From Paramixta manurensis (GTDB lineage: Bacteria > Pseudomonadota > Gammaproteobacteria > Enterobacterales > Enterobacteriaceae): a stretch of 64,000 nucleotides of DNA. The notes beneath the pieces were generated by a model. That model ran no database searches. It worked only from the letters and a program-made list of their open reading frames with translations, and was not told the origin of the DNA. This document shows positions 16,541 to 25,143 of the stretch, piece by piece. The first letter of the stretch is position 1; each line of letters opens with the position of its first letter. The translations under genes and the position numbers were made by a program. The stretch is taken from positions 1,674,001 through 1,738,000 of the forward strand of contig NZ_CP054212.1 in the NCBI RefSeq assembly GCF_013285385.1, written 5' to 3'.

Positions 16541-18259
16541 TTACCGCAGCCAGTTGGTTTTCGCCAGATCGACCACCTCATCTCCACGGCCGCTGATAAT
16601 CGCCCGCAGCATGTAGAGGCTAAAGCCTTTGGCTTGTTCCAGCTTAACCTGGGGCGGAATGGCCAATTCGTCTTTGGCGACCACCACATCCACCAATACT
16701 GGCCCTTCCAGCGAGAAAGCCCGTTCCAGCGCGGTATCGACCTCTGAGGCCTTCTCTACGCGAATGCCGGTGATCCCACAGGCTTCGGCAATGCGTGCAA
16801 AGTTAGTGCCGTGCAGATCGGTACCGTCGGTTAAGTAGCCACCCGCCTTCATTTCCATCGCCACAAATCCGAGCGAACTATTGTTAAACACCACGATTTT
16901 CAGCGGTAGCTTCATTTGTGCCACCGATAAAAAGTCACCCATTAGCATACTAAAGCCGCCATCGCCGCACAGTGCGACTACTTGGCGGTCGGGCGCGGTG
17001 GCTTTTACGCCTAACGCTTGTGGCATGGCGTTCGCCATTGAGCCGTGGTTAAACGAGCCAATCAGGCGCCGCTTGCCATTCATTTTCAGATAGCGCGCGG
17101 CCCACACCGTCGGCGTACCGACATCACAGGTAAATATTGCATCATCAGCGGCAAAGTCACTGATACGCTGAGCCAGATATTGTGGATGGATCGCTTTCTC
17201 ACTGGGCTGCGCCAGCTCATCCAGCCCCTCACGCGCTTTTTTATAATCTTTCAGCGCACGGTCGAGAAAGGTGCGGTCGGTCTTCTCTTCCAGCAGCGGT
17301 TGCAGTGCGCTTAGCGTAGCTTTAATGTCGCCAATCAGCGCCATATCCACTTTGCTGTGTGAACCAATGCTACCCGGATTAATGTCGATCTGAATAATTT
17401 TGGCGCTTTCAGGATAGAACGCCCGGTAAGGGAATTGTGTGCCGAGCAGAATTAACGTGTCTGCATTCATCATGGTGTGATAACCAGAGGAAAAACCAAT
17501 CAACCCGGTCATACCCACATCATAAGGGTTATCATATTCCACATGCTCTTTCCCGCGCAGAGCATGCACAATTGGCGCTTTCAGCGTGGCGGCAAATTGC
17601 AGAAGTTCTTCGTGCGCACCCGCGCAGCCACTGCCGCACATTAGGGCGATATTACTGGAGTAACGTAACAGTTGGGCGAGTTTTTTCAGCTCTTCATGTT
17701 CCGGCACTACCACCGGACGCGGTGCGGAATACCAGTGTGAACTGGCGCTTTCCGGCGCCGGTTTCAGCGCCACATCGCCTGGCAGCACAATCACCGAGAC
17801 GCCACGATTAATGACCGCTTTACGTAAGGCTACCGCTAACACCTGAGGAATTTGTTCCGGGTTGGAAACCAGTTCGCAATAATGGCTACATTCGCGAAAC
17901 AGCTCCTCCGGATGCGTCTCCTGGAAATAGCCGCTACCAATTTCGCTGGAAGGTATATGCGCGGCGATCGCCACCACCGGAACATGGTTGCGATGGCAAT
18001 CAAATAAGCCATTAATCAGATGTAAGTTACCCGGCCCGCATGAGCCAGCACACACCGCCAGTTCGCCGGTTAACTGCGCTTCGGCGCCGGCGGCAAACGC
18101 GGCGACTTCTTCATGACGCGTCGACATCCACTCAATGGTGCCCATACGATTAAGGCTGTCGCTCAGCCCATTCAGTGAGTCACCAGTAACGCCCCAAATG
18201 CGTTTGACGCCCGCCTGTTCAAGGGTTTTCGCGATATAAGCAGCAACGGTTTGTTTCAT
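16541..18259 (-). CDS. poxB: pyruvate dehydrogenase (quinone) / pyruvate oxidase PoxB
   Basis: This peripheral membrane flavoenzyme decarboxylates pyruvate to acetate and CO2 and passes electrons to ubiquinone. It has 572 residues, the E. coli length. The ThDP-activating glutamate sits in TRHEEVAAFAAGAEA near residue 50, and the ThDP/Mg motif is GDGGFSMLMGDFLS through VVFNNSSLGFV. The C-terminal segment that anchors PoxB to lipid when activated is present (SLYMLRAIISGRGDEVVDLAKTNWL region). In E. coli the gene is sigma-S dependent and serves in stationary phase. A matching -10 lies upstream. Confidence 0.97.
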   Translation of the reverse strand: MKQTVAAYIAKTLEQAGVKRIWGVTGDSLNGLSDSLNRMGTIEWMSTRHEEVAAFAAGAEAQLTGELAVCAGSCGPGNLHLINGLFDCHRNHVPVVAIAAHIPSSEIGSGYFQETHPEELFRECSHYCELVSNPEQIPQVLAVALRKAVINRGVSVIVLPGDVALKPAPESASSHWYSAPRPVVVPEHEELKKLAQLLRYSSNIALMCGSGCAGAHEELLQFAATLKAPIVHALRGKEHVEYDNPYDVGMTGLIGFSSGYHTMMNADTLILLGTQFPYRAFYPESAKIIQIDINPGSIGSHSKVDMALIGDIKATLSALQPLLEEKTDRTFLDRALKDYKKAREGLDELAQPSEKAIHPQYLAQRISDFAADDAIFTCDVGTPTVWAARYLKMNGKRRLIGSFNHGSMANAMPQALGVKATAPDRQVVALCGDGGFSMLMGDFLSVAQMKLPLKIVVFNNSSLGFVAMEMKAGGYLTDGTDLHGTNFARIAEACGITGIRVEKASEVDTALERAFSLEGPVLVDVVVAKDELAIPPQVKLEQAKGFSLYMLRAIISGRGDEVVDLAKTNWLR

Positions 18260-18297
18260 CGGTTGTCCATCTCCTCATCTGTGATAATGCCTACAAG

Positions 18298-18307
18298 CTT
18301 AGCGTAG
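18298..18307 (-). promoter_or_regulatory. sigma-S-like -10 element of poxB
   Basis: On the minus strand CTACGCTAAG fits the sigma-S preferred CTAYRCT core, about 40 bases before the poxB start, with no good -35 upstream. E. coli poxB is known to depend on RpoS. Confidence 0.5.
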
Positions 18308-18445
18308 TTGGTTAAGTTAGCGGTATTCTGCGTCAGGAAAAAGTACGCAGGGTTGAGGGAGGCGAAATACTGCGTTATGTGGATTATTATATAGCGCTTA
18401 CCTGGTTGGCGCGTTTATTGCCGGTTGACGAAGGAGAATCATCGC

Positions 18446-18952
18446 GTGTTTTTATTTATGTTTTATGTCGGCGGTAACGCCGGAAAATCAAATATTGAGG
18501 TTCATGACATTCAGTTTGTGGCGGCGGAAAATGCGCAAGATGCCTGGCCTGCGTTACGTGAAGCGTGGTTTGGCGATGCGGATAAAATCCATATCGACGG
18601 CTATGCGCGTATCACTTGGGCGGATGGGTACGCGGTCACGCTGTCAGAGCAGCCACCAACCGCGGGGAAAAAGCTGTTTTTCGTTAATGCCGGGGGCTAC
18701 CGCCCGGATAGCCTGGCTGAGTTACACGCTTTTGATTTGTTCGTGGCGGATGGGGCGCAGGAGGCCAAACAGAAGGCGCTGGCTTCCTTGCTGGTCGGCA
18801 CATCGCAACAGCATAAAGACAACCTGAAAGAGGTCGATGATTGTATTCTGCTGGAACGCGTTGGGGATCGTTATATTCACCTGACGCCTGATGCAAATGG
18901 TCAGCGTTTTCAGCCGGAATGGCAAGGTTATCAGCCGATTGGTATCGCATAA
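18446..18952 (+). CDS. DUF1543 domain-containing protein
   Basis: This is a 168-residue soluble protein with no signal peptide. The N-terminal part carries MFYVGGNAGKSNIEVHDIQFV, then AWPALREAWFGD. I recognise this as the DUF1543 family, whose function is unknown. The second half (from about residue 85, KKLFFVNAGGYRPDSLAELHAF) looks like a repeat of the same fold (FYVGG.../FVNAGGY, HDIQFV/HAFDLFV). An aaggag stands 9 bases before the GTG at 18446; an in-frame TTG at 18425 is a poorer start. It lies divergently from poxB and converges on hcr. This gene is not at this place in E. coli. Confidence 0.8.
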   Translation: MFLFMFYVGGNAGKSNIEVHDIQFVAAENAQDAWPALREAWFGDADKIHIDGYARITWADGYAVTLSEQPPTAGKKLFFVNAGGYRPDSLAELHAFDLFVADGAQEAKQKALASLLVGTSQQHKDNLKEVDDCILLERVGDRYIHLTPDANGQRFQPEWQGYQPIGIA

Positions 18953-18972
18953 CCGCACACGGTGCCCGGTGG

Positions 18973-18999
18973 AAAAACGCCCCGTTTTGCGGGGCGTTT
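18973..18999. terminator. bidirectional terminator between DUF1543 gene and hcr
   Basis: AAACGCCCCG and CGGGGCGTTT pair perfectly around a T-rich 5-base loop between the convergent stops at 18952 and 19004. Confidence 0.9.
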
Positions 19000-19003
19000 C
19001 AGT

Positions 19004-19972
19004 TTAGGCCAGAACCATGTCACTCGCCGGATGGCAGGAGCAAGCCAGTACATACCCTTCGGCAACCTCTTGGTCGGTTAACGTCATCGTGCTACTGACG
19101 GTATATTGGCCGGAGATGACTTTGGTTTTACAGCAGCCACACACTCCAGCGCGGCAGGCGGCAGCGACCGGCACCTGGTTACTTTCTAACGCTTCTAGCA
19201 ATGTGCTGCCTACCGGCGCATAGAATTCGCGTACCGGTTGCAGGGTCTCAATTTTCAGACCGCTGCTCGCCGCAGGCGCGACCGGCGTAAAGAATTTTTC
19301 TTTAAAGAAATGCGTGACGCCCAACGCACCGATTTGCTCTTCCACCCACGCCATATAAGCGGCGGGTCCGCAGGTCATCACGGTGCGCATTGCCAGATCG
19401 GGTACCGATTCGAGAAGGCGACGCGTCAGTCGCCCGGCCAGAAAGCCGTGTGTGGCATTATTTTCCGCCACCAACGTGACGGGGTAGTGACGCCACTCTT
19501 CCGCGAAAATCACATCCTGCGGCGAACGAACGTTGAAAATAACCTGTACGTCGGCGTCCGGACGGTGTTTTGCCAGCCAGCGACGCATTGACATGATTGG
19601 CGTGACGCCACAGCCTGCCGCCAGTAGCAAGAAGCGATGGTTAGTTTGGTTATCGCAGGTGAATTCCCCTTGTGCATCGGACAGCCAAAGATAATCGCCA
19701 CGCTTTACATCTTGTGTTAACCATTCGGAACCCACGCCGCCTTCAAGGCGACGAACCGTCAGCGTGATATATTCGCTGACTCCCGGCGTTGAGGAGAGCG
19801 TGTAGGCGCGTAATGTCTCTGCCGTATTGCGGATGCTTACCAGCGCATACTGCCCGGCGCGATAAGAGTACGCGTCGTGACAAATAAGTGACAGCGTCCA
19901 GACATCCGGCGTTTCTTGCTTAATATGATGGACTTGCATGCGCCACGGGCACTGTGGAGTTGGCATGGTCAT
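19004..19972 (-). CDS. hcr: NADH oxidoreductase of Hcp
   Basis: This flavin and iron-sulfur reductase passes electrons from NADH to Hcp. It has 322 residues, the E. coli length. The order is an FAD-binding domain (RAYTLSSTPG near residue 55), an NAD domain (LLLAAGCGVTPIMSM near 115) and a C-terminal plant-type [2Fe-2S] ferredoxin domain with CRAGVCGCCKTKV plus the distal cysteine in VLACSCHP. It lies 10 bases downstream of hcp in one operon. Co-occurrence with class II Hcp and an NsrR-like site supports a role in nitric oxide/nitrosative stress. Confidence 0.97.
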   Translation of the reverse strand: MTMPTPQCPWRMQVHHIKQETPDVWTLSLICHDAYSYRAGQYALVSIRNTAETLRAYTLSSTPGVSEYITLTVRRLEGGVGSEWLTQDVKRGDYLWLSDAQGEFTCDNQTNHRFLLLAAGCGVTPIMSMRRWLAKHRPDADVQVIFNVRSPQDVIFAEEWRHYPVTLVAENNATHGFLAGRLTRRLLESVPDLAMRTVMTCGPAAYMAWVEEQIGALGVTHFFKEKFFTPVAPAASSGLKIETLQPVREFYAPVGSTLLEALESNQVPVAAACRAGVCGCCKTKVISGQYTVSSTMTLTDQEVAEGYVLACSCHPASDMVLA

Positions 19973-19982
19973 GGTTTGCTCC

Positions 19983-21635
19983 TTAGGCGCTCAGTAACTG
20001 CTGCATATCGTTTTCAACCTCGGTTACCTGACGCAGGCCGAATTTCTCATTCAGCACCGCTAATAAGTCTGGCGTGAAGAAGCCGGGCGCAGTCGGGCCG
20101 GTGACGATGTTTTTGACGCCGAGCGATAGCAGGGTCAATAGCACCACGATGGCTTTCTGTTCGAACCAGGAGAGGACCAGTGACAGCGGTAGATCGTTGA
20201 CGCCGCAACCCAATTTTTCCGCCAGGGTGACCGCCAGTATAATTGCCGAATAAGAGTCGTTGCACTGACCCGCATCGATTAAACGCGGTAAGCCTTCGAT
20301 AGCGCCGAAATCCAGTTTATTGAAGCGATACTTACCGCAGGCCAGCGTCAGAATCAGACAGTCGTCCGGTACGCTGGTTGCAAAATCCGTAAAGTAGTTA
20401 CGTTCGCCACGCGCGCCGTCACAGCCGCCGATCAAGAAAATATGCCGTAACTTTTCACGGCTCACTAAGTCAATCAGGCTATCTGCCGCGCCTAATAAGG
20501 TTTGGCGCCCGAAGCCAACGGTGATCAAATGTTCGATTTCACTGTACGGGAAGCCGCCCATCGATTTAGCTTGTTCGATCACTGCGGTGAAATCGTCGCC
20601 TTCCAGGTGATTGACGCCCGGCCAGCCAACGATGCTACGGGTCCAAATACGCTGGTCATACGCGCCAACAGTGGGGTCGATGATGCAGTTGGAGGTCATA
20701 ATAATCGGCCCCGGGAAGCGGGCGAATTCAACCTGTTGATTTTGCCAGCCGCTGCCATAGTTGCCGACCAGATGCTTAAATTTGCGTAATTCCGGGTAAC
20801 CGTGCGCCGGTAACATTTCGCCGTGGGTATACACGTTGACGCCGGTGCCCTCGGTTTGTTGCAAAAGATAGTAGAGATCTTTCAGGTCGTGACCAGAAAT
20901 CAGCACGCATTTACCGGCTACCGCTTTAACGTTTACCTGGGTTGGCGTTGGATGACCGTAAGCAGTGGTTTCGCCAGCATCAAGGATCGCCATCACTTTG
21001 AAGTTCATCTGGCCAATTTCCATCGCGCAGTCCAACAACGCGTTCATATCCGCAGGCCAGGTGCCGAGCCACGCCATAATCTTATGATATTGCGCATAAA
21101 TGTCATTATCGTACTGGCCCAGTACATGCGCATGTTCCATATAGGCGGCCGCACCTTTTAGGCCATATAAACACAGTAGACGCAGCCCTAAAATATTTTC
21201 GCCAATTGCGGCTTTATCCCGGTTTGGCGTAAAGCTCTCAGCCTGGCGCTGGAGTTCGCCGAGATCATTGCTGACCAGTTCAAGCGCTGCCATCGGATGC
21301 TCAACTTTCATCTGCGCATCTTTTTCCTGACAGAGCGCTTTTAACTGCTCGCGCATGGTAATGGCTTGACGGGCGTAACCGACAATACGTGGTGAATCGA
21401 AGTTGACATTGGTCAGCGTTGAGAAGAAGGCACGCGGCGCAAAGTTATCCACCTCATGGATAATAATTCCGAGCTTACGTGCTGCTATCGCCCATGCGGA
21501 GAGGCCCTGAAGAGCAGCGATAAGTAGATCCTGTAGATCGGATGTCTCGGCGGTTTTCCCGCACATTCCCTGTGCATAAGCACAACCGTTGCCTGCCGGG
21601 GTTCGAATAGTTTGCTCACATTGCACACAAAACAT
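19983..21635 (-). CDS. hcp: hydroxylamine reductase / hybrid-cluster protein Hcp
   Basis: This is the hybrid cluster protein; in E. coli it reduces nitric oxide to N2O at low concentration and nitrosylates protein thiols under anaerobiosis. It has 550 residues. Cysteines at 3, 6, 18 and 25 give the C-x2-C-x11-C-x6-C spacing of the enterobacterial class. Downstream ligands of the hybrid cluster are seen in LISGHDLKDL, TSNCIIDP and LIGGCDGARGERNYF. It leads the hcp-hcr operon. The leader carries an excellent NsrR-type operator, and an FNR-like site sits at about -41.5 relative to a plausible start. Confidence 0.97.
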   Translation of the reverse strand: MFCVQCEQTIRTPAGNGCAYAQGMCGKTAETSDLQDLLIAALQGLSAWAIAARKLGIIIHEVDNFAPRAFFSTLTNVNFDSPRIVGYARQAITMREQLKALCQEKDAQMKVEHPMAALELVSNDLGELQRQAESFTPNRDKAAIGENILGLRLLCLYGLKGAAAYMEHAHVLGQYDNDIYAQYHKIMAWLGTWPADMNALLDCAMEIGQMNFKVMAILDAGETTAYGHPTPTQVNVKAVAGKCVLISGHDLKDLYYLLQQTEGTGVNVYTHGEMLPAHGYPELRKFKHLVGNYGSGWQNQQVEFARFPGPIIMTSNCIIDPTVGAYDQRIWTRSIVGWPGVNHLEGDDFTAVIEQAKSMGGFPYSEIEHLITVGFGRQTLLGAADSLIDLVSREKLRHIFLIGGCDGARGERNYFTDFATSVPDDCLILTLACGKYRFNKLDFGAIEGLPRLIDAGQCNDSYSAIILAVTLAEKLGCGVNDLPLSLVLSWFEQKAIVVLLTLLSLGVKNIVTGPTAPGFFTPDLLAVLNEKFGLRQVTEVENDMQQLLSA

Positions 21636-21647
21636 GATAACGACCTT

Positions 21648-21670
21648 AAGTTGTATTTTAAATGCAACTT
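21648..21670. promoter_or_regulatory. NsrR-type operator of hcp
   Basis: This 23-base near-perfect palindrome has arms AAGTTG(T/C)ATTT and AAAT(G/A)CAACTT, matching the NsrR pattern (AAgatGcaTTT-n-AAAtgcATctt). It lies 13 bases before the hcp start, downstream of the promoter, which suits NO-relieved repression. Confidence 0.8.
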
Positions 21671-21728
21671 AATGCTATGAGTTGTTCCGCTACTTGGAAA
21701 GTAGTCGGAACAGAAACTCAAGGTATTT

Positions 21729-21742
21729 TTGATCTATCTCAA
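21729..21742. promoter_or_regulatory. FNR-like site of hcp
   Basis: TTGAT-ctat-CTCAA differs by one base from the FNR consensus TTGATnnnnATCAA. Centred near 21735.5, it would sit at -41.5 of a start near 21694, with GACTAC/TACTTT as a weak -10. E. coli hcp is FNR-activated. Confidence 0.65.
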
Positions 21743-21753
21743 ATGCGCAGGGG

Positions 21754-22653
21754 TTAGGAGGAAAATAACGCGATCAGAATCGGTGCCACCAGGCTAAGGG
21801 CGAAGCCATGCACAATGGCGGCCGGGACAATTTCGATACCGCCGGAGCGTTGTAAGACCGGCAGAGTGAAATCCATCGACGTGGCGCCACACAACCCTAG
21901 CGCACTGGAGCGATGTTGGCGGATCAGGCTTGGGATTAGCATTATTGCCAGTAATTCGCGCAGCAGGTCGTTGAAAAACGCCGCGCTGCCAATAACCGGC
22001 CCGAATGACTCGGTCATCAGGATACCGGAAAGCGAATACCAGCCGTAACCGCTGGCTAACGCCAGACCGGTTTTCAGCGGTAGACCAAGCAGTAATGCAG
22101 CCAACCCGCCACCCACTAATGCGCTGAAACACACCACGATGGCGACCATCATGCCACGGCGATTGAGCATGATTTGGCGCAGCGTCATACCGCTGCCGCG
22201 TAATTGTAAGCCAACCAATAGCAGCAGCAGAAGTAGCGCATATTCACTGGCGCGCGCAGCAAAGTGGAGCGGCGGCCAGGCGGTTAATCCGAGCAGAAAA
22301 CCCACGATAACCACACCCAGCAGCTTTAGCGATTCCAGCGCCATATGTAGGCGTGAAGGTAGCTTTTCCTGTGTATGCTGCCAGGTCCACGGCAGGCGCT
22401 TTTCCAGCAGGCGTAATGCGAACAGATTGCAGCCGAGAATGACAATAACACTCACGATGGCGTAATGAAAAATCGCCAGCAGATTGCTACTGAGGTTATC
22501 GAGAAAGGCGAGGCTGATGCCCATAAAAAACAGAATGACGTAGACCATGCCGCTAAGCAGCCGGTTAATCAGGCGCAGTAAGGTCGGTTGCCGGAGGGGA
22601 ATTAAATAACCCACGATGAGCGGCAGAATAATAATCAATAAGCCTGAATACAT
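21754..22653 (-). CDS. lysO: L-lysine exporter LysO
   Basis: This is an inner-membrane lysine exporter (formerly YbjE, DUF340/LysO family). The 299 residues match E. coli and consist mainly of eight or so hydrophobic helices. Conserved acidic and glycine-rich segments include GISLAFLDNLSSN, SGYGWYSLSGILMTESFGP and CGATSMDFTLP; acidic residues in the membrane are needed for export in E. coli. It is divergent from ybjD. In E. coli lysO is repressed by ArgR with lysine/arginine, but I could not identify a convincing box in the 140-base gap. aqpZ, present here in E. coli, is absent. Confidence 0.94.
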   Translation of the reverse strand: MYSGLLIIILPLIVGYLIPLRQPTLLRLINRLLSGMVYVILFFMGISLAFLDNLSSNLLAIFHYAIVSVIVILGCNLFALRLLEKRLPWTWQHTQEKLPSRLHMALESLKLLGVVIVGFLLGLTAWPPLHFAARASEYALLLLLLLVGLQLRGSGMTLRQIMLNRRGMMVAIVVCFSALVGGGLAALLLGLPLKTGLALASGYGWYSLSGILMTESFGPVIGSAAFFNDLLRELLAIMLIPSLIRQHRSSALGLCGATSMDFTLPVLQRSGGIEIVPAAIVHGFALSLVAPILIALFSS

Positions 22654-22793
22654 GGCGTATACGCATCCTTGTCAAAGAAAAGTGGCGACACGCTATCCAA
22701 AAAAGTATGTTCAGTAAAGCGTTGTTATCGCAGGGTGCTTGAAAGCGCCAGGCTGAGCCGTCATGCTCAGAAAAAACAGAGGATTGAGCCACT

Positions 22794-24461
22794 ATGATGC
22801 TGGAGCAGATAGAAATTGTGGGCTTTCGCGGCATCAACCGTTTGTCGCTGTCGCTCACGGAAAGTAATGTCCTGATTGGCGAAAATGCCTGGGGGAAATC
22901 CAGCCTGCTAGATGCTTTAACGCTAATGCTAACGCCGCAAGAGACGTTGTATCTGTTCACGCGCCATGATTTCCACTTCCCACCCGGTAACCAAAACGGG
23001 CATGGCGATCATCTGACTCTGCGGTTTACCTTTCGCGAAGAGCCGCGTGATCACCAGCGGATATCAGGCGATGCAACCTTATCACTGCTTTGGCAGCAAG
23101 GTACTGACGGGGTACGACGAATTTTTTATCAGGTAGAAGGGCGGATAAATCCCCAACAGCAGGTCGTGACCCTACGCCGTTTTCTGCGTACTGATGGTGA
23201 GCCGTTGAGTGAGCAGGCCTCAGAACAGCAGGTGAGAACCTTAATGCGTCTGTTCCCGGTATTGCGTTTACGTGATGCGCGCTTTAACCATCGCTTACGG
23301 CAGGAGACCCCTACGGCACACAGCGTTGAAACATTGGGGAAATTAACCGATGAGATTAATGCACTGACGCGAGACTTGGTCACCCGCCCGCAAAACCTTA
23401 CCGATACCGCGCTACGGCAGGGGCTGCTGACTATGCAGCAATTACTGGAACACTATTTTTCCGTTCAATCGTCGCCGGGGGTTGAACCGAGAGTGCGGGC
23501 GGTGTCAACGTCGCGTGATTCGCGGCATGGCTGGCGCTATCTGGGTAACATCAACCAGTTAATTGCAAACGCCGATAGCCGCAGTCGCCAACTGATAGTG
23601 CTGCGCATGTTTGCACTGTTGGTTCAGGCGCGTGGCGCGCAGCGTCTCGATCCGGATGCCCGACCGTTATTATTGGTAGAAGATCCTGAAACACGTCTGC
23701 ATCCGATTATGCTCTCGGTGGCGTGGGAACTGCTGGAGTTATTGCCGTTGCAAAAGATTGCCACCACTAACTCCAGTGAGCTGCTGTCTCAGGTTCCGGT
23801 TGAGCAGGTTTGTCGGCTGGTACGCGAACCGAATCGGGTGGCAACCTGGCGCATTGGGCCGGCGGGCATGAGCCAGGAGGAGAGCCGGCGTATTGCGTTT
23901 CATATTCGCGTTAATCGCCCGTCGGCGCTCTTTGCCCGTTGCTGGTTATTAGTCGAAGGAGAAACCGAAGTCTGGGTCATGAATGAGCTGGCGCGGCAGT
24001 GCGGTTACCGTTTCGAAGCGGAAGGGATTAAGGTGATTGAATTTGCCCAGGCAGGCTTACGGCCACTATTAAAATTTGCCCAGCGGATGGGGATTGAATG
24101 GCATGTTCTGACCGATGGCGATGAAGCGGGGAAAAAATACGCCGCCACCACGCGTGGTTTGCTGCAGGATTCAGCGGACGATGAGCGCCGCCATCTGACG
24201 GTATTGCCCGCATTGGATATGGAACATTTTCTTTATCGACAAGGGTTTAGCGATGTCTACCATCGGGTAGCGCACGTGCCGGTAAACGTACCCATGAATA
24301 TGCGACGTATTATTACTAAGGCGATTCAGCGTTCATCCAAGCCGGAGTTGGCAATTACCGTGGCAATGGATGCGGCAGAGCGGGGGATTGAATCTATACC
24401 GCCGTTGCTGCGTCAAATGTTTGGTCAGGTTTTATGGTTGGCGCGTGGTAAAGCGGATTAG
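22794..24461 (+). CDS. ybjD: OLD-family ATPase/TOPRIM protein YbjD
   Basis: This is an ATP-dependent endonuclease-like protein of the OLD (overcoming lysogenization defect) family, here 555 residues against 552 in E. coli. The N-terminal ABC-type ATPase has Walker A GENAWGKSS (29-37) and a Walker B/D-loop region at LLVEDPETRLHP. The C-terminal TOPRIM domain has the acidic motifs LLVEGETEVWV and LTDGDEAGKKYA. OLD nucleases act in phage and plasmid defence or DNA repair; the role of chromosomal YbjD is unknown. The start may be the first or second of two adjacent ATGs (22794, 22797). It ends in a strong terminator shared with cspD. Confidence 0.93.
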   Translation: MMLEQIEIVGFRGINRLSLSLTESNVLIGENAWGKSSLLDALTLMLTPQETLYLFTRHDFHFPPGNQNGHGDHLTLRFTFREEPRDHQRISGDATLSLLWQQGTDGVRRIFYQVEGRINPQQQVVTLRRFLRTDGEPLSEQASEQQVRTLMRLFPVLRLRDARFNHRLRQETPTAHSVETLGKLTDEINALTRDLVTRPQNLTDTALRQGLLTMQQLLEHYFSVQSSPGVEPRVRAVSTSRDSRHGWRYLGNINQLIANADSRSRQLIVLRMFALLVQARGAQRLDPDARPLLLVEDPETRLHPIMLSVAWELLELLPLQKIATTNSSELLSQVPVEQVCRLVREPNRVATWRIGPAGMSQEESRRIAFHIRVNRPSALFARCWLLVEGETEVWVMNELARQCGYRFEAEGIKVIEFAQAGLRPLLKFAQRMGIEWHVLTDGDEAGKKYAATTRGLLQDSADDERRHLTVLPALDMEHFLYRQGFSDVYHRVAHVPVNVPMNMRRIITKAIQRSSKPELAITVAMDAAERGIESIPPLLRQMFGQVLWLARGKAD

Positions 24462-24527
24462 CGCAGGGGTTGAAAAGCGTGAAAGGCCCCAAATATAACT
24501 GACATAGCCAAACATAAAGAGATGTAT

Positions 24528-24558
24528 AAAAATGCCAGCAACGGTGGCTGGCATTTTT
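24528..24558. terminator. bidirectional terminator between ybjD and cspD
   Basis: AAAAATGCCAGC and GCTGGCATTTTT form a perfect 12-base stem with a 7-base loop between the convergent stops (24461, 24592). Confidence 0.93.
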
Positions 24559-24591
24559 TAATCGGGTTGTACAGAACGCATAAGGAGCACG

Positions 24592-24819
24592 TCAGACAGT
24601 GGCGACCGCTGCGGTTTCCACCGGGACGATCAGGCTGGCGTGATTGCCTTTAGGGCCCTGATGCACATCAAACTGGACTTGTTGCCCGGCTTTCAACGTT
24701 CTGTACCCCTCCATCTGAATCGTGGAGTAGTGCGCGAAGATATCCTCGCCACCGCCAACCGGGCAGATAAAACCAAAGCCCTTGGCGTTGTTGAACCATT
24801 TAACAGTACCCGTCTCCAT
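24592..24819 (-). CDS. cspD: cold shock-like protein CspD
   Basis: This is a single-stranded DNA-binding, cold-shock-domain protein that in E. coli inhibits replication in stationary phase and is toxic when overproduced. It has 75 residues. RNP1 is KGFGFI and RNP2 is EDIFAHYS; the N-terminus ETGTVKWFNNAKGFGF is diagnostic. It is not cold-induced in E. coli. It is divergent from clpS, the normal enteric arrangement. Confidence 0.96.
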   Translation of the reverse strand: METGTVKWFNNAKGFGFICPVGGGEDIFAHYSTIQMEGYRTLKAGQQVQFDVHQGPKGNHASLIVPVETAAVATV

Positions 24820-25143
24820 GCTTCTACATCCCTCGCAAGACGTTTTAATAAGTAGGTGAGGTAAATTAAGCTGTGAGCCAAATCGCTTAAAACTCGATCA
24901 GCTTGTGTGAGTAGAATGTAGAGAAAAAGGTCTTAGCGTCAAGCAAATGGCCTGCACGGGCGGCGAGAAAATCATCAAAATTTGAAGCAGTTAACGCTAT
25001 TGCGAATTTTGTGATGGCGGTCGCGATCGGTTTTTTTCGAATAAATTTTAACGCGTCCGCGCCATGCGGATCGGCGTGTTAAACTGAGGGTATGGCATAC
25101 TATTGTGCTGTCAGCCCGCAACGCAGAATAACCACGGATTACT
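24820..25143. promoter_or_regulatory. cspD/clpS divergent intergenic region
   Basis: This 324-base region drives cspD leftward and clpSA rightward. It is fairly AT-rich, with T tracts near 25030 and 25045. I saw no small gene and no operator I would name. E. coli cspD is activated by CRP, but no matching palindrome is evident. Confidence 0.4.
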
